Below are positions 22,380-33,526 of a stretch of DNA of 64,000 bases, piece after piece. Below the pieces are notes generated by a model. That model was not told where the DNA came from. It made no database searches and saw only the letters and a list, made by a program, of their open reading frames with translations. The stretch comes from Coenobita brevimanus. Its lineage: Eukaryota > Arthropoda > Malacostraca > Decapoda > Coenobitidae. The stretch lies in NCBI GenBank assembly GCA_032717465.1, contig CM064732.1, forward strand, positions 28,978,607 through 29,042,606, read 5' to 3'. A program made the position numbers and the translations under genes. How positions within the stretch are numbered: position 1 is the stretch's first letter; the number at the start of each line of letters is the position of its first letter.

Positions 22380-23800
22380 TCATTCACCCATGCCTTATCT
22401 CATTTCAGTCCTCACACTGTTCTCCTCTCTTTTGTCTCTCATCCTCTCCTTTCTCATATTTCTTCATTTTCTCTTTCCTCCTCTTTTTTCTCTTCTTTCC
22501 TGTCTTTTCCCTCTCCTCCTCACTCCTTCCTTCTTTTCTTCTCCGTTTCTAGTCGTTTGTCTCCCAGTTCCCATTTTCTCCCCTGATTTCTTTTGCCTCC
22601 CTTTCTTTCTCCTCAGTCCCTTTCAGTATCTTGCTTGCTCCTTTTGCCTCCACTCTTTTCTCTTCTTTTCTCACCCAGTCTCTCCTTTCTCTTACTCCAT
22701 CCCCTTGTCGTCGCTCTTTTCTCTTACTTGTGTTTTCTCTTCCTCTTCCCTTCCTTGTAACATCTATCTCTCCCTTGTATTATGACTACTGAAAGACACT
22801 GCCCTTTTGTTTAGGATACGAACAATTTCCCTTAACCCCTTCACTGCCAAACATCTCTCCAATGCCAAATATAATTGTTTGGAGGTGGCGATAATAAATT
22901 ACAAAATGATGTAGATTGGTATTTGTATGTCCACCTGGACCGGTGCCCTTCCTACAGGTTTAGTCCATTATTGTCTCTAGCAGTCTGCTCCTACTCCTTA
23001 CCCTCTCCTCCTCCTCCTCCTCCTCCTCCTCTACCCTCTTTCCTTGTTTTCCCACAGTCCGTTCCTTCATCCTCTTCTGGCTTCCTTTCCACCTCAGTCA
23101 GTGCCTCCCTCCCCTTTTCCCTTTATCCTTCCATCCATGCCTCACTTTCTCCTTGTTTCTCTCTTTCCCCCCTTCATTCCCACCCTGCTTTCATACTTCC
23201 ATTCCGCCTTCCATTCTTCCTTTCATTTTTGCCAACACTCCTTTTCACAGCCACAGCACCGCCTTTCTCCCCCTTTCCTTCACCACTCCTTTCCTTCATT
23301 ATCATTCTATTTCCTTGCAGTTCTTTTTTTCATTATCAGTCATTGTTTATTACTTGCAGTCCTCTTTGCCTCCCTCTTTCCTACGTTTAGTTTTTCTCTC
23401 AATCCCATTTTTCATCCCAACATCTTACTTTCCTTTCTTCCTGCATCACTACCTCATTGAATCCTTCTTTCCTCCTGCCTCTCCATATTCGTGCCCCCTC
23501 CTTCTTTCCCTCTTTCTTCTCCCCTTCAGCGATTCCTTCCATCTTTATTTCCCTCCTTCCTGATCCCCTCCTCCTTACCCTATTAATCCCTCATTCAGTG
23601 GCATCTTCCTTCCCTACTTTCCCGTGCCACATCATCTTCATCCTCCTTCTTGCTTATCCCCCCTCTGGTGGCTGATTCCATCCTTACTTCTCCCCCCCCC
23701 CCATCTCTTCTCTGCTTCCTCAATCATTCCTTCTCTACCTGCCTTCTACCTTAACTTCTCCCTTGTCCTTCAGGCTTTCCCTCTTCATGGTCTGCCTCTT
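22380..23800. repeat. Long pyrimidine-rich tract (~1.4 kb)
   Basis: The plus strand is dominated by C and T, mainly CTT/CCT words, including (CCT)n near 23008-23030. The purine-rich tract just upstream has the opposite strand bias, so the strand asymmetry switches near 22300-22380. All open frames here are compositional. Confidence 0.85.
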
Positions 23801-24481
23801 TTTCTTCATCCATTCGTCATTTTTCCAACCCTCATGTACGAGTATGCTACCGAGCCTGTAATTAGTCCCGTCACTTCTCGAATGCCCAGCAACGGGAAAA
23901 ATGCCATATACTCTGCGGTCACCAGACACAAAGAATCGCCTTAGAAATATATACCACATCATAACGTGAAACGCACTAACCAAAGTTAATCATTCTATAC
24001 TTTTCTCCAGACGAAAGTGGTGTCATATACGTTTTATTATACATCCTATTTGTGGCAATTTCAATTCCTTCGCTGGTTTTCATACCGTATTTGGTAGCAC
24101 TGTGGGGGTAATGACAACGTACCTCTAGTTTTCGTATTCCCATTTAATAAATAATACCGGTTTGTTCGAATTGCGGATATAGTTAGTTTCTTTTTCCCCT
24201 CTCAGGTGAACCGGTTATGTTTGGCCTTCGCTTTTGTCTGTCTGTCTGCTTATGTGTCTGTGTGCTATCAACATTATGGAAAACAACTGAAAAAAATGCC
24301 AGCAATATCTGGAAAATAAATGAAGACCATCAGAGGAAAGAGTGTTTATGTTTTCGGCAGAGGGGTCAAAAGTCAGCTCAGGGTCATTAAAAAAAAAAAA
24401 AAAAAGTAGGTTCATGGAAGATGTTACTGCCTTGACGAAGATGATTACGCGCTGTCTGAGTGTCCTTGGTAACTTTTTATG

Positions 24482-24484
<3 letters not shown>

Positions 24485-24573
<89 letters not shown>
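24485..24573. repeat. (CT)n microsatellite
   Basis: About 44 uninterrupted CT units. Ser-Leu and Arg-Glu repeat frames over it are artefacts. Confidence 0.96.
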
Positions 24574-24575
<2 letters not shown>

Positions 24576-24725
24576 CATTTTGTTCCACCGCCCACCCCCC
24601 CCTCCTTCTCTGCTTTCCTGCTTTCTCACTTCACGGAACCTCCTTATCTCCGTCTCCACTCTTCTCTGTCTCCCTCTTCTTCTCCTTTGAGTCCCAGTGG
24701 CATTTTTTTTCTCCCGATACAATTT

Positions 24726-24729
<4 letters not shown>

Positions 24730-24771
<42 letters not shown>
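24730..24771. repeat. (CT)n microsatellite
   Basis: About 21 CT units. Confidence 0.95.
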
Positions 24772-24775
<4 letters not shown>

Positions 24776-26728
24776 TTGCATTTTTGTCTGGCGGCATGTG
24801 AAGACGGAATGTCATATGCGGTCCAACAATAAATGCAATTGACATTGCTGTTGCAAGATATGTGTGTAATCTCGTGGTGTCAGAAAAATAAAGACTTCTT
24901 ATGTAATGCTTTTTGTTTGTAGTTTACTTGTGCTCCCACCGAAAGAATTTATTCAGTGCTGGAGGGCAACCTGGGAATGAAGAGGTCAGTGTAATCTGTG
25001 TCGAAGTCTTCCTTTCAGAATAGTTTATCACATAGTATAATATATTAAAACTGGTAAATAAAAGGCCTGACACCTGATACATTTAGTCTTTCTACGTTCA
25101 TATAGCAAAAACAGGTTGTAAAAAAAATATTACTTCCAGGCTATTCGAGACAGTTAAGGATATTATGACTTAAAGGAAGAAACGTTTAAAAATAATAATA
25201 ACTCATCGAAGTAAAAAGAATCTAGTAATCAGTCATGATCCGCATTTCTTTTCCTGCCACCCTTGTACATGCAGTCCTTCTTAGAAGTCAGGGAGTTGTT
25301 CTAAGAGGGCATGATTTTCTCCATACACCTGGTACTGTTAACTGCAGGAAAATGTCGCCATAAATACGAATTACACTTAAATATGGAACTTTCTCAAATT
25401 TAGTGTTGACTTAGTGCGGAAAAGATCATAGAAATAGTGTAGCCGTTACTTTACTGGAGACAATTTAGGCACTTGCTTTATCTGTTATTAATTAACATCA
25501 ATAGTTATTAACAGGATTCTTCCATGTGATTAGTTCCTAAAACAAACTAAAGTAGATGATCATAATCAAACTTTTGTTGCTTGACTCCGGCGTACATGGG
25601 ATTTTGCAGGTGTACAGTAATGCTTAGCTGACTGCCTTTTCTTTATAGTTCAGTCACGAAGTCGCATTGGTCAGGCTCATACAGTAGATTCCTCTCTCAT
25701 TAACTTTTGAAAATGCCCCATAAAAACAGCAGTATTTTATCAACCGGTGCTGTGTGAATTAGCAAACACAGTTTGATAAGATAACTACTGCTCCAAAATG
25801 AAGTGATATTTCATCCGAGTCAGACTCCAGATTCACCTTTTGCGCATCAGTTCTTCCTCATAAGATGCCATGATTCCCGTTATATTTTTGTTTGTGGATT
25901 CTTATCGCTGCCATCAAAAATACCATTGCGCCGTAGCTGACAGGTCTACGGATTTTCTGAAATGCTGGGTGCTTAATAAGTCATGTCGTTTATCAGTCCT
26001 ACTGATAAGCATCATAATCATTTATAAACTTTTTTCTTGATTCATCACTTCACCTTTCCCCCTATAAATAGAAGTTAGATGTATGTCATTACTTTGTTGA
26101 AAGGACGACTTCAGTGTTTTATTTTGTGCCTCTACATGCTATGAATCTGCCTAGAAAAGATTTGACTAACACGATAGGTTTTATATATAGCATTCATTAT
26201 TATTTTTTCGGTTAACCAGAGTAAACAAGAAAAATAAATTCTTTGGTTAAGGAGTTAAGGCATGCTGAGTCTCCCTTTTATGGACCGTCTGGTTCCAGTT
26301 GCAGTATTTCTGTAGCTAATAGTACAAACTCTCTTCATATATATCTTATTTTTCCTCTGCAAGACATTTCCTTTGCTTCGGGCTAAGTGCACTCCTGTTG
26401 TCTAAGCACAAGATCAGTTTTCTGTCATACATACTGCACATATACAAAAGGCTAGAAGGCACCCACTAATCGGACTTATCCTGTACTCCATTCGCGTTCA
26501 AAGGTAAACAGAACTGATGCCTTTATTGTGATGATTACGTTTTTCATGTTCAGTCTTCTTGCGCTCGCTTTTCACACTTTATCAGCTGAAGATCAATTTC
26601 AAGACCTAAATATAAGTGTGAGGATGACGTTCCGAGGAAACTTACTAGGACACGTATGTGCATAGTAAGTTTCAAGCCAGTTGGTTCAGAAATAAAATCG
26701 TGGGGGGCAGGCAGCGAACGATGGTAGG

Positions 26729-26732
<4 letters not shown>

Positions 26733-26797
<65 letters not shown>
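26733..26797. repeat. (AC)n microsatellite
   Basis: About 32 uninterrupted AC units. Confidence 0.96.
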
Positions 26798-26799
<2 letters not shown>

Positions 26800-27779
26800 A
26801 AAAATAACAAATAAAAAACTCTTTCCCTTTTGGAAATGAATAAATGAGGGAAACTGTTAGTAAATTTGGTTTAGAGATATTATGGGGTGATCTAAGAGTG
26901 TTTCTATTCCCTAGTGCACTTGCCAAGTACTATGTTAACTTCTAAGTTACCATCCTTTTCATCCCTAAATTCTGAGAGTGCGTTTCATTTGATAACAGTG
27001 TGTGCTGGAATTTTAAAAGGCTGAGAGCTATTGGACGCAGTGATGTGTAAAACATTTTTTTTTCCAATCTTACATTCATTCTTCCGGTTGACCCAGTTGC
27101 CTGCTGCAAATAGGCCAGTTTATTAAATAAAAACCTTTACTGCACAGGTAACCAAAATATTTCCTTTTTTATTTTTTTCCCTTTTCGTAGGCATCAGACA
27201 TTGAAAAGAATATAAAAGAAAGCTGTTGTCGAGAAACAAGGACATAACACTACAGTCATCCGTCTATATGAAGGAAGATTTATATTGCCTGAAAAAAAAA
27301 AAAAAAAAAAAAAAATCGTCCCCGGCAACAAACGTAGTGAAATCAAAGCTTTGACATTTGTATTTTCCCAAAAATTATATTTCTCTCTTCGTTTTTCGAG
27401 TTTTGTAATGCATTTCCAAGGCTTATCTTTCACGAGTTTCATTACGTTTTCTAAAGGTTATTCTAATTTCGAAGATTACATTTTTTAATATTTTACAGTA
27501 ATTTCGAAGAATATTTGAAAAAGATTTATACTGCAGAATTCTTCCAACATCATTCCTAAATGCAAAATCCTTTTACATAAAGCCATCCACCTACTGTAGA
27601 TGAATGACGATGAATGGTGTACGATGTAAGGTTCGTTCTTGGAAACAAATGTAATCAAATTCGTTAAGCTGTGACCGTTGAGTATTTCCAAGAAATGTCC
27701 GTTCCAGTCTCTTTGTTAATTTCATTTGATTTTTGTAGAGTAAATGAAAGGCTAAGAGCACTTGAAAGAATCAAAGAGT

Positions 27780-27925
27780 GAGTGGCTAGGAGTGGCTGAG
27801 GGAGTGGGTTTGGGTGACTTGGGTTGACTTAAGGAGTGGGTTTGGGTGACTAGGGGTGACTGAGGGAGTGGGTCTAAGTGACTAGGAGTAGCTAACAGTG
27901 AATGAATGGGTGGGTAGGAGTAGAC
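27780..27925 (+). repeat. ~32-bp G-rich minisatellite, 3-4 copies
   Basis: GAGTGGGTTTGGGTGACT recurs at about 27802, 27834 and (diverged) 27865. GGG triplets are frequent on the plus strand. Confidence 0.7.
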
Positions 27926-28307
27926 TGTAACACCAGTCGAGCAGGGCAGTACACCCAAGATGGATGGAAGGCTGATGACAGGGAGAGCTGGAAATTCCGT
28001 TTCATCGGCCCTCGGGACTAGTTCCTGACCATCCCCCCTTTGCTGAACCTTTTCAGTGTCTCAGTAACACAGAGAGTAAGCCAGCATGCTCTCGAATACA
28101 AGTTTCCCTAACTATCAACACTAAACTACATGCACAGTACACACTACACTTCCTTATCAAAATTAAAAAAGGAAAAATGGCACAATTAAATCTGGCCCCA
28201 GAGTCCCCAGGGGGGGGGGGACCATAAATTCCCCCACTATCCCCCCCTCTCCCGGTGACGACTCTGAGAGATGCCTGGAACCACTGTCTGACTCACTCCT
28301 TCTTCAT

Positions 28308-29184
28308 TTCTGCCTTTCCTCTAACTTTCTCTCTGTCAAACCTCACCTCTCCACCTCTAAACCTCACCTTCTCTTCCTGTCTGGGACTCATTTGTCTGAG
28401 GCAACTGACAGCAAACCCTTTTCCGTTTCCTCTTACTTTCTCTATACTCATTTCAAAGCCAAAGGTGGCTGTTGTGTATATGTACGCAATAATTTATCTT
28501 GCTCTCGTGTTCCTGAACTTGATTCTGCTGAATTCTCAACTCTCTGGCTTCGGCTTTCTTCTCATTCTCCAACTAAATATATCTGCGCTGTTTACTTATC
28601 TTCTGATTCTACTGACTGTGAAAAATTCTTCGACTATCTTACTTCTACGATGGAACATATTCAATTCATTTCTTCTTTCTCTCAAACCTCCATTTTAGGA
28701 GATTTCAATGTTCACCACAACCTTTGGCTCTCCTCTCCTTTCACGGATCCACCTGGTGAACAAGCCTACATCTTTTTTATCCTTAATGACCTAGAGCAGC
28801 TTGTACAGCACCCTACCCGTATCCCTGACCGTCTTGGAGAGAGTTCCAACATACTTGACTTCTGTCTTAAAACTAATCCTTCTGCTTACACTGTTAATCT
28901 TTTCTCTCCGTTCGGCTTCTCTGATCACAACCTAATTATCTTGACCTTTCCTATTGCTCCAGTACAGCCTGTGGACCCTCCTAAAAAACGTTGACTGTGG
29001 CACTTTGGAGCTGCGGATTGGGAGGCCCTCAGGCAGTACTTCTTTGATTTTCCCTGGAATGATTATTGCTTCCATGGCCGGGAGCCATCTAAGTGTGCAT
29101 TGCGCATTATGGAGGTTATTCTCACGGGCATAGAAGCATACATTCTTTTCTCATATCCTTTGACTAATCCAAGAAAGCCTTGGT
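28308..29184 (+). pseudogene. Jockey-like LINE endonuclease domain
   Basis: Continuous frame from about 28308 through [48 protein letters not shown] and [10 protein letters not shown] to [12 protein letters not shown] and FSDHNLI. These are the order and motifs of APE-type LINE endonucleases (catalytic E in the position of S.T.L, D/N in GDFN, and SDH). An in-frame TGA follows PPKKR at about 28993, where copy 1 has an arginine codon. Translation then runs [14 protein letters not shown] to the piggyBac insertion after KPW. The N-terminal methionine is not obvious. Confidence 0.85.
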
Positions 29185-29937
29185 TTAACCCGTGGCATCC
29201 CGTCGACGTTCTTTGACGTCCACACGTTTTGTCACTGCCAATCCCGTCAACATACATAAACGCGAAAAAATTGCAAGGTCCCTAATTTGCACAATTTTCA
29301 ATTTTCGCGAGTGATTTTTGGTACGTATATACGTGACACCTTCCTCTACAAGATGCCAGGCAGGGACAATGCCTTACCCAGCATGACCTCCTCCCCCCCC
29401 TGCATGCCATTGTCTCAGCAATTCACCTGTTATCAGTGACCTGGCCAGTATAGCCATGTCATGCCACGGTACGAATTTCAGGGCCAGAGTGATTCCCCAA
29501 TCGATGACAATGTGGAGGACAAACTTTACATAGCATTAGAGGAAGAAACAGTTAGAAATGATGATCAGGTAATGTGGCAAAAAAAGGTCAGGTATTAGTG
29601 AGTGAAACAATGCTTATAATGCCTATATTACTGCTTGAAAACCGTACTACATATAAATTCGTACCAAGTAAATAAATAAATACCGTTTATGAGTGGTGTG
29701 AAATAGTTATCCTCCCATAGAACTCGTTTTCTTTGGTGCCAGCCTGATTGAAAACCCAGAAAGGTAAGGAGGTACTCCTACCTGTATCGAGTACTTTAAA
29801 CCTCAGGTGAGCAATTTCTCTATGAATTTTCGATGTTTCTCACCAAAAGCGAAGGTTTGAGCCAAAAAAAATTTTTCCTAAAATGGACGGGATTGGGGGG
29901 AGTCAGTGGTGGAAAAGTGGTCGGGATGGGGCGGGTA
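29185..29937 (-). mobile_element. Non-autonomous piggyBac deletion derivative inserted in LINE
   Basis: Begins TTAACCCGTGGCATCCCG. Its other end, read from the minus strand, is CCCGCCCCATCCCG. Both match the termini of the element at 394-4504. Subterminal T-run/GGCTCAAACCTTCGC on the minus strand matches the left end of that element (GGCTAAAACTTCCGC). Near 29459-29571 a remnant of the transposase N-terminus survives (MPRYEFQGQSDSPIDDNVED against FTGDSDSPLDDEVVDK in the larger copy). The right TTAA is reduced to TA (29936-29937). The empty site is preserved at 18741-18744 in LINE copy 1. Confidence 0.88.
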
Positions 29938-31858
29938 TCACGCTTGTTCTAATGCTGTCCGCAACAAAGAGATGACCTATAAAAGGTTCCAGAACCAACC
30001 CACCCCTGAATCACATCTTGCTTATGTTTCTGCCCGGAATCATGCTAAGTCTGTTCTTCGCTCTGCTAAAATTATTTTCATCCGTACTAAATGCTCTCAA
30101 CTCTCCAACTCGAATTCTTCCTGCTCCTTCTGGCACCTTGCCAAAAACCTTTCTAACACCTTTACATCATCATCCTTCCCTCCTCTTTTCTATTCTGATG
30201 GCTCTGTAGCTATTTGTTTTACTAATAAAGCAGACCTCTTTGCTCAGACTATCTCCTCCATTTCCACCTTTGACGATTCCAGTGCTGTTCCTCCATCACT
30301 TCCCCCCTCTGACTTCCTCATGGCTGACATTAACATTTCTTCAGCTGATGTATTTCTGCTATCACTGGCCTTAATACTAACAAGGCATATGGGCCTGATA
30401 GAGTCCCTCTTGTTGTCCTCAAAAACTGTGCTTCTGTACTTACACTCTGCCTAGGTAAACTCTTTCGCCTTTCTCTGTCAAGTTGTACCTTTCCTTCTTG
30501 CTGGAAGTTTGCTCTCATTCAGCCAGTCCCAAAGAAGGGTGACCATTCCCAACTCTCTAACTATCGTCCAATTGCTATAACATCCTGTGTCTCAAAAGTT
30601 TTTGAGTCAATTCTTAACAGAAAAAATTAAAGCATCTTTCTTATCACAAACTTCTTTCTTATCGTCAGTATGGGTTCTGTCAGGGATGCTCCACTGGCGA
30701 TCTTCTCACCTTTCAGACTCCTGGGCATCTTCCTTTCGGGACTTCGGCAAAAGCTTTGCCATTGTACTTGACATCTCAAAGGCTTTCGGTCGAGTCTGGC
30801 ATAAATCTTTAATTTTGAAATTGCCCTAGTACAGTTTCTATCCTTGTATCTGTGCCTTCATCTGTAGCTTCCTTTCTGGTCTTTCTATAGCTGCTGCTGT
30901 AGAAGGCCATTGTTCTTCTCCTAGATCTATCAATAGTGGTGTTCCTCAGGGTTCTGTACTATCATCAACTCTCTTCCTTTTATTCATCAATGACCTTCTG
31001 AGCTGTACATCTAACCCTATCCTGATTATTCTACCTTTCACCTTTCCATTCGGTTCCCGCAATGTACATCTCAGCAGTTACTTCAACAAACACGGGATGA
31101 GGCTATGGTAAACCTAATATCTGACTTGGCTCGTATCTCTAACTGGGGTAAAAATAATCTTGTTGTTTTTAATGCATGAATACTCGGTTTTTAAACCTAT
31201 CAACATGACATAATCTTCCGCACGAGTACCCATTAATGTTTAATAATATCCAGCTGAATCCTGCATCATTCTTGGACATGCTTGGGGTTTCATTCACTCG
31301 GGACTTCTCTTGGAAAGATCATATTGCATCTCTTGTAAACTCAGCTTCCAAGAGATTAGATGTGCTAAGCCGACTCCATACCTTCTTTACCCCTGCACAG
31401 TTGTTGACTTTATGCACGGGTTTTATTCGCCCCTGTGTAGAGTACAACTCTTATGTGTGGGAAGGCTCCCCACAGACTGGTCTTCTCAATAGGGTGGAGT
31501 CAAAGGCTTTTCATCTCATTAACTCTCCTCCTCTTACTGGCTTCCTTCAACCTCTGTCTCTTCACCACACTGTTGCATCTTTATCTCTTTTCTAGTGCTA
31601 CTTCAATGGTCGCTGCTCCTCTGAACTGTCTTTTTGCATCCCTCCACCTCTACGACGGGCTCGTAGCACCCGTCTAGCAACACACTCTCATCCCTTTTCT
31701 GTCCAACTCTCCAATGCAAGACTTAACCGTTACTCCCAGTCCTTCATTTATGCAACAGGTAAAGTCTGGAACTGTCTCCCTCTGTCTGTATTTCATACTT
31801 CCTATGATCTCCAGTCTTTCAAACGCTGTGTGTCCAGGCATCTCGAAATGAATGGATC
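29938..31858 (+). pseudogene. Jockey-like LINE reverse transcriptase, broken
   Basis: Resumes after the insertion with NAVRNKEMTYKRFQNQPTPE, then [13 protein letters not shown], the RT N-terminal part near 30520 (PVPKKGDH..LSNYRPI), LDISKAF near 30770, GVPQGSVLSS near 30935, and C-terminal GFIRPCVEYNSYVWEG and SFIYATGKVWNCLP near 31740. The Y-ADD region around 31015 carries a deletion compared with copy 1. A TAG at about 31594, frameshifts near 30350, 30625 and 30715, and further stops make it non-functional. Confidence 0.82.
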
Positions 31859-32267
31859 TTGAATTTGGTTCTCTTTTGTATTGTTTTTGTTTTTTTCTTG
31901 GGAGGAAAGGTTTGCGGACCCCTGGCCTTTGGTTCCTTCTTTCTTGCATAAAAAAAAAAAAGTGGGAGAGTGGATGACTACAATAAGCTAGGTACGTAGG
32001 TGAATTGGAATGAATCAAGTAGGAAGGAGCGTGTCCGTGTGATATACGTCAGTGTGAGTTAAATCTGTGCCGGAGAGCGATTGACCATATACTCGTAAGA
32101 GTATATGGTGAAGTTGGTATGACTGAAAGTGCACGAGTCTGAATATTAATATGGAAGTGGATTTGGATAGCTGGGAATGACGGAGGCAGTTAGTGGACGG
32201 GCATTTATGCGAAAATAAGGATTTGGATGAACATGTAAATAGGATTAACTAAGGCGCGCGCGCGCGT

Positions 32268-32518
32268 GTATGTAACCCATCAGGTCGGTCAGATCACGTG
32301 ATGGTCGTGATCATCAGCTCTTACCCTCACAGAAGAGAGCTGAGAGCTCATATAGTCCGTTCCAAGGGCAAGGCCGTGACCTTTACACAAGCACATACCC
32401 ATCCCATTGCTCATGGAAGACAGTAACCACCCGCTTCATCAGTGAAACTTTTCGCATCCTGGGCAAGATGCGAACCCCCGTCTTAACAGATACCAGGCAA
32501 AAGCATTACCGCTGAGCA

Positions 32519-32520
<2 letters not shown>
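32268..32520 (-). mobile_element. tRNA-derived SINE, second family
   Basis: On the minus strand the head (32520-32452) reads TTGCTCAGCGGTAATGC, an A-box, and 33 bases later GGGGGTTCGCATCTTGCCC, a canonical B-box and T-arm. The ~180-bp body that follows ends near GATGGGTTACATACA. It has no similarity to the SINE at 16759 outside the promoter boxes. The head is contiguous with the (TG)n minisatellite at 32520. Confidence 0.8.
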
Positions 32521-32580
<60 letters not shown>

Positions 32581-32641
32581 AACTAATTCAACAGATCTGT
32601 GTGTGTGTGTGCGTGTGTGTGTGCAGAACTAATTCAACAGA

Positions 32642-32700
<59 letters not shown>

Positions 32701-32738
32701 AACTAATTCAACAGATCTGTGTGTGTGTGTGTGTGTGT
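32520..32738 (+). repeat. (TG)n minisatellite with CAGAACTAATTCAACAGATC spacers
   Basis: Blocks of (TG)n alternate with a 22-base spacer beginning CAGAACTAATTCAACAGATC at 32578, 32623 and 32698. The array continues beyond the gypsy element at 38164 with another spacer at 38217. Confidence 0.92.
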
Positions 32739-33526
32739 TGTTACGGAACAGAGAACGATAATGTACACATTAAGTGAGAATACTAAGAGTCACTACTATC
32801 CCGTAAAGTTCCAGGTTCAAAACAAAAGAGTTAGGTAAAATTACAATTAAAGTTTAATGCTCAAAGTAACAACAAAACATTCAGGACTCATAAGGATAAT
32901 GTAATGGCAAAAAACAGGTTAAATATATGGTTAACTGCAATAGCCTCTATTAACACAAAATTAGCAAGAGTAAATTTACCTAAGTCAGCCCTGATAAAAC
33001 GAAAATACACCGGTTAATGCTCAGTTAATGCAAGATAAATTATTACAGATACAAACTAGTATAAAAAATGACTGACATAAAACCCAACATTAATCAAAAA
33101 CCTCACTAGGCCTAAGAATCAACCTTATGCTACACAGTACAAGAAAAAAATGCAATAACACTTATACTCAAATTACACACAGCTGCTAGATGTTTGGAGA
33201 TTTCTTGAGCACTCACAATAATAATATCTGTACAGGGGAGGACAGAGATGTGAACAAAATGAGGAGCAGATCTAAGTGGCCATGATGCAGAGACTGAGCT
33301 CATTATATAGGGGCCAGGAGAGCTTGATACAACTTGTAAGAAGAACGCGCAAATGAAGCCATGGGGACAAAGAGCTGAAAATCCCGCTCTGAATAACAGA
33401 GAGAACGACTTACTCTACTATAACGGTAGAAGGGGGGGACTGAGGCAGAACACGCTCGTGATCAAACATGCAGCAACTGTGCGTTAAAATTACACAAAGG
33501 ATGATGAAATCATAGGCTATGTAACA
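32739..33526 (-). repeat. Gypsy 3' LTR
   Basis: 788 bp, starts TGTTACGGAACAGAG and ends GGCTATGTAACA on the plus strand. Downstream LTR of the minus-strand element; the pol frame ends a few bases inside it. Confidence 0.95.

Larger units (their letters stand above)
23801..27765. other. Intergenic, mostly single-copy in appearance
   Basis: No gene supported. Microsatellites at 24485-24573 and 24730-24771 (CT), 26733-26797 (AC), and an A23 run near 27293. An isolated AATAAA near 24887 has no associated gene. Confidence 0.5.
28308..31960 (+). mobile_element. Jockey-like LINE, copy 2, interrupted by piggyBac derivative
   Basis: Same family as copy 1 (18310-20785) and very similar line by line from 28762 onward. 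It extends further 5' into the endonuclease, ends in a 3' UTR sharing GGCCTTTGGTTCCTTCTT, and finishes with an A11 run (about 31950-31961). A ~750-bp insertion at TTAA splits it at 29184/29938. Stops and frameshifts are frequent. Confidence 0.88.

Noticed and set aside
22390..23944. Overlapping open frames up to 171 codons on the plus strand
   Set aside because: Low-complexity Ser/Pro/Leu/Phe translations of pyrimidine-rich DNA, several frames open at once, no domain.
24215..24845. Long open frames of Arg-Glu or Ser-Leu repeats
   Set aside because: They are translations of (CT)n/(GA)n microsatellites. Every dinucleotide array in the window opens such frames, and there is no other coding evidence.
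32520..32738. CRISPR-like array (repeat, spacer, repeat)
   Set aside because: The constant part is the 22-base spacer and the variable part is (TG)n; this is a eukaryotic minisatellite, not a CRISPR.
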